This document shows, piece by piece, positions 6,449 to 8,623 of a DNA stretch of 8,623 nucleotides (its first letter is position 1; every line of letters starts with the position of its first letter). The position numbers were made by a program, and so were the translations under genes. The notes under the pieces were generated by a model that was given only the letters and a program-made list of their open reading frames with translations, was not told where the DNA came from and did not search any database. Location of the stretch: NCBI GenBank assembly GCA_030066455.1, contig JASJBQ010000205.1, forward strand, positions 1 through 8,623. The letters are read 5' to 3'. Origin of the DNA: Desulfobacterales bacterium (GTDB lineage: Bacteria; Desulfobacterota; Desulfobacteria; Desulfobacterales; UBA5852).

Positions 6449-6676
6449 TCACTTCACGACGCCGGTGGAATCGACCCCGTCATCCGGGCTCAATGCGGGC
6501 GGCGGCGGGGTTGGCTGGCCTTTATCGGCTTCGAGTTCGCTGATCATGATCCCGCTCTTCCGAAAGCGCATGGCCGGCCCCAAAAACTCAGGCGGCATGA
6601 ACCCCTTGCGGCGGGCCTGCCAGCCAAGGAGCACGATGGCAAAGATGGGCACGATCGTGGAAACGACTTCCGCCAC
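6449..6676 (-). pseudogene. Truncated AEC-family permease gene (N-terminus only)
   Basis: From GTG 6676 (GAGG seven bases upstream) the frame reads VAEVVSTIVPIFAIVLLGWQ and continues ARRKGFMPPEFLGPA. This matches the first transmembrane helix and following loop of AEC (auxin efflux carrier) transporters, which carry about 10 helices and exceed 300 aa. After about residue 35, near 6575, the similarity stops. The frame runs through an unrelated hydrophilic, proline-rich tail (EADKGQPTPPPPALSPDDG) to a stop at 6449, 75 codons in all. I interpret it as the intact 5' end of a gene whose remainder was removed by internal deletion. A one-helix small protein is a less likely alternative. The frame is also open upstream to 6793, but that extension looks non-coding. 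Confidence 0.5.
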
Positions 6677-6816
6677 CGGAGCGCCTCGCCCTCTGGGATG
6701 GACGCAGCCGGCGGCGGTACAGCTGAAGCCGCGGGATCGATCAAAAAACCTCAAGAAAACGGGCGAATGCGCCTGCAGGCCAAAAGGGCTCAAGTCGTCT
6801 GCGCCCTACACCCGAT

Positions 6817-7146
6817 CTAATCGGCATCTTCCGGCCCGAGTATTTTGAGACGGATTTGCGCCTGCACTTCGGGCCCGGGCGGATTGGCGGCCCAGACGAT
6901 CCCCTTGTCCACCGTGCGTTCGACGGCGAATTCATCGTCCTTGCGGCATTTGAGGCAGACCAGCGGCTCCAGGTTGCGCGTTGGCGGCTGTCCCGAGACA
7001 TGGTGGCGGCATCCCAGCGTTGCCCCCTGCGGTGAGATGCCGCAAAACTGCATGCAGCCGCAGTCGAGTTTCCGATAAGTCACCCCTACCAGATCACGGT
7101 CATCCGCCAAAATCCGCCGGCAGATGGTTTCATATTCCGGATTCAT
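6817..7146 (-). CDS. Cys/His-rich conserved-looking small protein, function unknown
   Basis: This 109-aa soluble protein begins MNPEYETICRRILADDRDLV. ATG 7146 is preferred over ATG 7158 because GGAGGA (7156-7151) is spaced correctly only for the inner one. The core has C-x-C-x3-C (in LDCGCMQFCG), then GCRHH, then C-x2-C (VCLKCRKDDEF), a set able to hold one or two zinc ions or a small Fe-S centre. The C-terminal half is acidic and mixed, ending GPEDAD. No transmembrane segment or signal peptide is seen. It stands alone between the permease remnant and the ACT gene, on the same strand, about 186 bases from the latter. I do not recognise the family. It is real by RBS and by the ordered cysteine spacing. 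Confidence 0.72.
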   Translation of the reverse strand: MNPEYETICRRILADDRDLVGVTYRKLDCGCMQFCGISPQGATLGCRHHVSGQPPTRNLEPLVCLKCRKDDEFAVERTVDKGIVWAANPPGPEVQAQIRLKILGPEDAD

Positions 7147-7306
7147 GCGGTCCTCCATGGGGGAATCCGAACCAAGGGTTGCGCGTCAGGCAAGTTAGCC
7201 AGGAATCAATCCTGAAATAATTCTCAAGTGACCGTCTTGACCGCCGATAACCCTATTCAGCGTTGGCCACAACGCCGGAACGAATACCTTCCAACCTCCT
7301 TGTGAC

Positions 7307-7331
7307 GGGCAGCTGCTTATGGCAGCTGCCC
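7307..7331. terminator. Perfect hairpin immediately after the ACT gene stop codon
   Basis: GGGCAGCTGC (7307-7316) pairs perfectly with GCAGCTGCCC (7322-7331) around a 5-base loop. It starts one base after the stop codon of the minus-strand ACT gene (7335-7333). No U tract follows on the minus strand (GTCACAAGG) and only TTTAT on the plus strand. It may be a Rho-assisted 3'-end stabilising stem rather than a classical intrinsic terminator. Confidence 0.5.
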
Positions 7332-7332
7332 T

Positions 7333-7761
7333 TTATAATTCATCCGCGGTAAAAAGAAGGATCTTCTGATCGGCCAACACCTGGGCGGCACGCGCCAAGT
7401 CTTCGAACTTGAAGATCATGGCCGCCTTGGTACTGACGCAATGAACGGCGGCATAAGTGTATTGCAGCTCGAGCCCCTCCCTTTCGAGAACGTCCAGGAT
7501 GCGGTAGAGACCCCCGGCGCGGTCGTCCACCTCGACCGCCAGCACCTCGTCGGTCTTGACGCTGAGACCCCGGTTCTTCAGGACGGTGACCGCCTTGTCC
7601 GTATCGTCCACGATCATCCTCAAAATCTTGTAGGGCGTACTGCTGTGACCCACCAGCGAGTGGGCCCGGATATTGATGCCGGCTTCGTTCAACAGTTCCG
7701 TTATCTCCTTGAAACGCTCCAGGGCCCTTTCCATGAAAACCGATGTCTGTCGAATACGCAT
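7333..7761 (-). CDS. Tandem ACT-domain protein (putative amino-acid-sensing regulator)
   Basis: This 142-aa protein contains only two ACT repeats. The first (about 3-70) includes FKEITELLNEAGINIRAHSL and YKILRMIVDDTDKAVTVLKN. The second (about 72-140) includes VDDRAGGLYRILDVLEREGL and AAMIFKFEDLARAAQVLADQ. ACT pairs bind amino acids at their interface and usually act as allosteric sensors. Stand-alone tandem-ACT proteins of this size are common in anaerobes, often near genes for 2-oxoacid:ferredoxin oxidoreductases or phenylacetate-CoA ligase; neither is in this window. In the first repeat the usual ligand-loop NKPGRL is replaced by MERALERF, whereas the second keeps DRAGGL, so only one site may be canonical. 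The start ATG 7761 follows GGAGG (7772-7768) at six bases. A perfect hairpin follows the stop, and a sigma-54-like promoter motif lies about 60 bases upstream. Confidence 0.87.
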   Translation of the reverse strand: MRIRQTSVFMERALERFKEITELLNEAGINIRAHSLVGHSSTPYKILRMIVDDTDKAVTVLKNRGLSVKTDEVLAVEVDDRAGGLYRILDVLEREGLELQYTYAAVHCVSTKAAMIFKFEDLARAAQVLADQKILLFTADEL

Positions 7762-7821
7762 CGATCCCCTCCTTTACGCTGGTCGGCGTCACAACCTTGG
7801 TTTCAAAATCGGCCGAACTCG

Positions 7822-7837
7822 GCAAGAGCGATGCCGC
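7822..7837 (-). promoter_or_regulatory. Possible sigma-54 promoter for the ACT gene
   Basis: On the minus strand GGCA (7835-7832) and TTGC (7825-7822) place GG and GC exactly 10 bases apart, as in -24/-12 elements. The match outside the core is incomplete (CGGCATC against TGGCACG). The predicted start would be near 7810, giving a leader of about 50 bases to ATG 7761. Confidence 0.35.
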
Positions 7838-8044
7838 CTGGCTGTTTCCCTTCCAGCTAACGTTGCATACACTTTTTACCGGATTGTGAAAAGCCGCGCG
7901 GCACCGAAACCGTCAGCGAATTGAAACCGATCGATAGCCAACAATTTTGTCGCCGATTTTCGCCGGTTCTCACAAATATGTATCTTCCCCAGCCCTCTTC
8001 CACCGCGCCCACGCCTGGTTCGACCCAACATCCCGGAAACACAT

Positions 8045-8064
8045 GGACAATTGGATTGTTGTCC
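8045..8064. repeat. Nested inverted repeat upstream of the sigma-54 promoter
   Basis: GGACAA (8045-8050) and TTGTCC (8059-8064) flank an overlapping second palindrome, ACAAT-TGG-ATTGT (8047-8059). A related ACAATTTTGT lies at 7941-7950. Such TTGT/ACAA dyads could bind a dimeric regulator acting on the divergent promoters. The repeat is visible; the role is inferred. Confidence 0.35.
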
Positions 8065-8076
8065 CTCCGGATTGGC

Positions 8077-8092
8077 TGGCACACCCTTTGCT
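8077..8092 (+). promoter_or_regulatory. Sigma-54 (-24/-12) promoter
   Basis: CTGGCACACCCTTTGCTAA (8076-8094) matches the consensus YTGGCACG-N4-TTGCW with GG (8078-8079) and GC (8090-8091) exactly 10 bases apart; only the final G of TGGCACG differs. The predicted start is near 8103, about 95 bases before the 8198 gene and at the head of the hairpin at 8101-8135. It would need an AAA+ enhancer-binding protein, which is not encoded in this window. Confidence 0.7.
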
Positions 8093-8100
8093 AAACTTAT

Positions 8101-8135
8101 GGGCTGACAAGCCAGGTCGACACACGCGTCAGCCC
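8101..8135 (+). other. Hairpin at the 5' end of the predicted sigma-54 transcript
   Basis: GGGCTGAC (8101-8108) pairs perfectly with GTCAGCCC (8128-8135), an 8-bp stem with a 19-base loop. It begins where the sigma-54 transcript is predicted to start, so it would form the 5' cap of the leader of the 8198 gene. It may stabilise the message. Confidence 0.4.
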
Positions 8136-8197
8136 AGGCGGATTTCACCTTCGCACCCCATGGCCGCAGGGGGCTGCCCGCAAGCAGGGAGAAAAAG

Positions 8198-8389
8198 ATG
8201 AGCAACAAGCCGTCGGCGCCGAACTCGCCCGCCGCCAATAAATCCCGCATCTGTTACAACTGTGGGAAAACGCTCCGCACCCCCGAGGAAGTCGTCGAAA
8301 ACGAACGGGCCGTGTACTGTGAAACCTGCTACCGGGACCGGTATTTTTATCATACGCCCGACAGCGGGGGAAATCGGGAGCGGATGTAA
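8198..8389 (+). CDS. Small CxxC...CxxC zinc-ribbon-like protein, function unknown
   Basis: This 63-aa protein has a flexible Ser/Pro/Asn N-terminus (1-16), followed by C19-x2-C22 in ICYNCGKTL and C41-x2-C44 in YCETCYRDRYF, separated by 18 residues. The tail is polar. The pattern YCExCYRxxYF resembles one half of a LIM-type zinc finger, so a single zinc-binding treble-clef or ribbon fold is likely, perhaps for protein or nucleic-acid contact. The start is set by GGGAG (8187-8191) six bases before ATG. It sits alone behind a strong sigma-54 promoter motif at 8077-8092, which implies stress-, nitrogen- or surface-linked control depending on the unknown activator. No specific family is recognised. 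Confidence 0.72.
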   Translation: MSNKPSAPNSPAANKSRICYNCGKTLRTPEEVVENERAVYCETCYRDRYFYHTPDSGGNRERM

Positions 8390-8563
8390 ACGCCCGCACA
8401 CGACCGCAACGGGGCTGCGGCTGCCGTCAGACCACGCCCGATGACGGTCTCGCGGTCTGGTGCGAACCCCGCCACCCCGAAACGCATGGCCTTGGACACG
8501 GACCATGCGCGTCTTCCTCACCGGGACAGCCGGCCGGGTTTCGCCGGATCCCGCGATTAGCGG
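8390..8563. other. Gene-less stretch with inverted repeats
   Basis: I see no supported gene here. Structures present are CGCATGG (8483-8489) with CCATGCG (8503-8509), and CAGACC (8428-8433) with GGTCTG (8454-8459), the latter competing with CCGTC/GACGG (8424-8428, 8443-8447). None is followed by a T run. A long minus-strand open frame crossing this stretch overlaps the 8198 gene and looks like a GC-driven shadow. Confidence 0.4.
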
Positions 8564-8593
8564 TTGACACGCCAATCGACCTTGCCGGATAAT
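8564..8593 (+). promoter_or_regulatory. Sigma-70 promoter reading out of the window
   Basis: TTGACA (8564-8569) and GATAAT (8588-8593, five of six) are separated by 18 bases. The transcript would start near 8600 and immediately meet TTCCCT-GAGA-AGGGAA (8608-8623), a perfect 6-bp hairpin with a tetraloop that ends at the last base of the window. The served gene or RNA lies to the right. Confidence 0.6.
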
Positions 8594-8623
8594 GCCACAT
8601 CCAGAGCTTCCCTGAGAAGGGAA

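Noticed and set aside
8129..8575. 148-codon minus-strand open frame at the right end
   Set aside because: It overlaps the 63-aa CxxC gene and its leader, has no RBS, and its translation shows no coherent domain; a GC-driven shadow is more likely.
8584..8623. Resemblance to the 3' half of a TPP riboswitch (GGATAATGCCA, plus CTGAGA nearby)
   Set aside because: The CTGAGA comes after rather than before the GGATAATGCCA, the 5' half and closing stem are missing, and GATAAT is better explained as a -10 box 18 bases after TTGACA.
1..8623. CRISPR arrays, tRNA or rRNA genes, insertion sequences, attachment sites
   Set aside because: No regularly spaced repeats, no cloverleaf-like or rRNA-like sequence, no transposase or integrase frame and no terminal inverted repeats with target duplication were seen by eye.

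Overview
The window is GC-rich (roughly 60 %) with compact, strongly Shine-Dalgarno-led genes. The genes include an archaeal-type FMN glutamate synthase-like protein with an N-terminal cysteine cluster, a KaiC-like/XRE/cupin fusion, a tandem-ACT protein, short Cys-rich proteins and candidate sigma-54 promoters. Together these suggest an anaerobic deltaproteobacterium (Desulfobacterota, Desulfosarcina/Desulfobacter-like). This is an inference from gene style, because no rRNA or other marker gene is present.

Layout. Positions 1-680 (minus) hold the N-terminal part of a gamma-glutamyltransferase-family gene cut by the window edge. A divergent, AT-rich intergenic region precedes a 69-aa two-helix membrane protein (817-1026, plus) and its terminator. 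About 880 bases without a convincing gene (1027-1906) follow. They contain two candidate promoters, a perfect palindrome over a -10 box and a possible leader attenuator. Next comes a two-gene plus-strand operon: an FMN-binding glutamate synthase-like protein (1907-3490) and a glutamate dehydrogenase-family protein (3524-4873), closed by a strong terminator (4928-4959). Converging on it from the minus strand is a 433-aa regulator (4970-6271) with a degenerate KaiC-like ATPase domain, an XRE helix-turn-helix and a cupin domain. Further right, all on the minus strand, are the remnant of an AEC-family permease gene (6449-6676), a 109-aa Cys-rich protein (6817-7146) and a 142-aa tandem-ACT protein (7333-7761). 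After a 436-base divergent intergenic region with sigma-54-type promoter motifs facing both ways comes a 63-aa CxxC...CxxC protein (8198-8389, plus). A good sigma-70 promoter at the right edge points out of the window.

How the parts fit. Much of the window concerns glutamate or amino-acid chemistry and sensing (gamma-glutamyl transfer, glutamate synthase, glutamate dehydrogenase, ACT and cupin ligand domains). The most striking observation is that the glutamate dehydrogenase homologue has conventional length and fold motifs but lacks the catalytic lysine and aspartate (Arg and Gly instead) and the substrate-contacting serine (Ala). Its operon partner lacks the glutaminase domain and the usual 3Fe-4S cysteines of GltB, but has its own N-terminal four-cysteine cluster. 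The neighbouring regulator carries a KaiC-like fold without a usable Walker A motif. My working hypothesis is that the two enzymes and the regulator form a non-canonical glutamate-related module in which ancestral catalytic sites have been repurposed. This is inference and is marked as such below.
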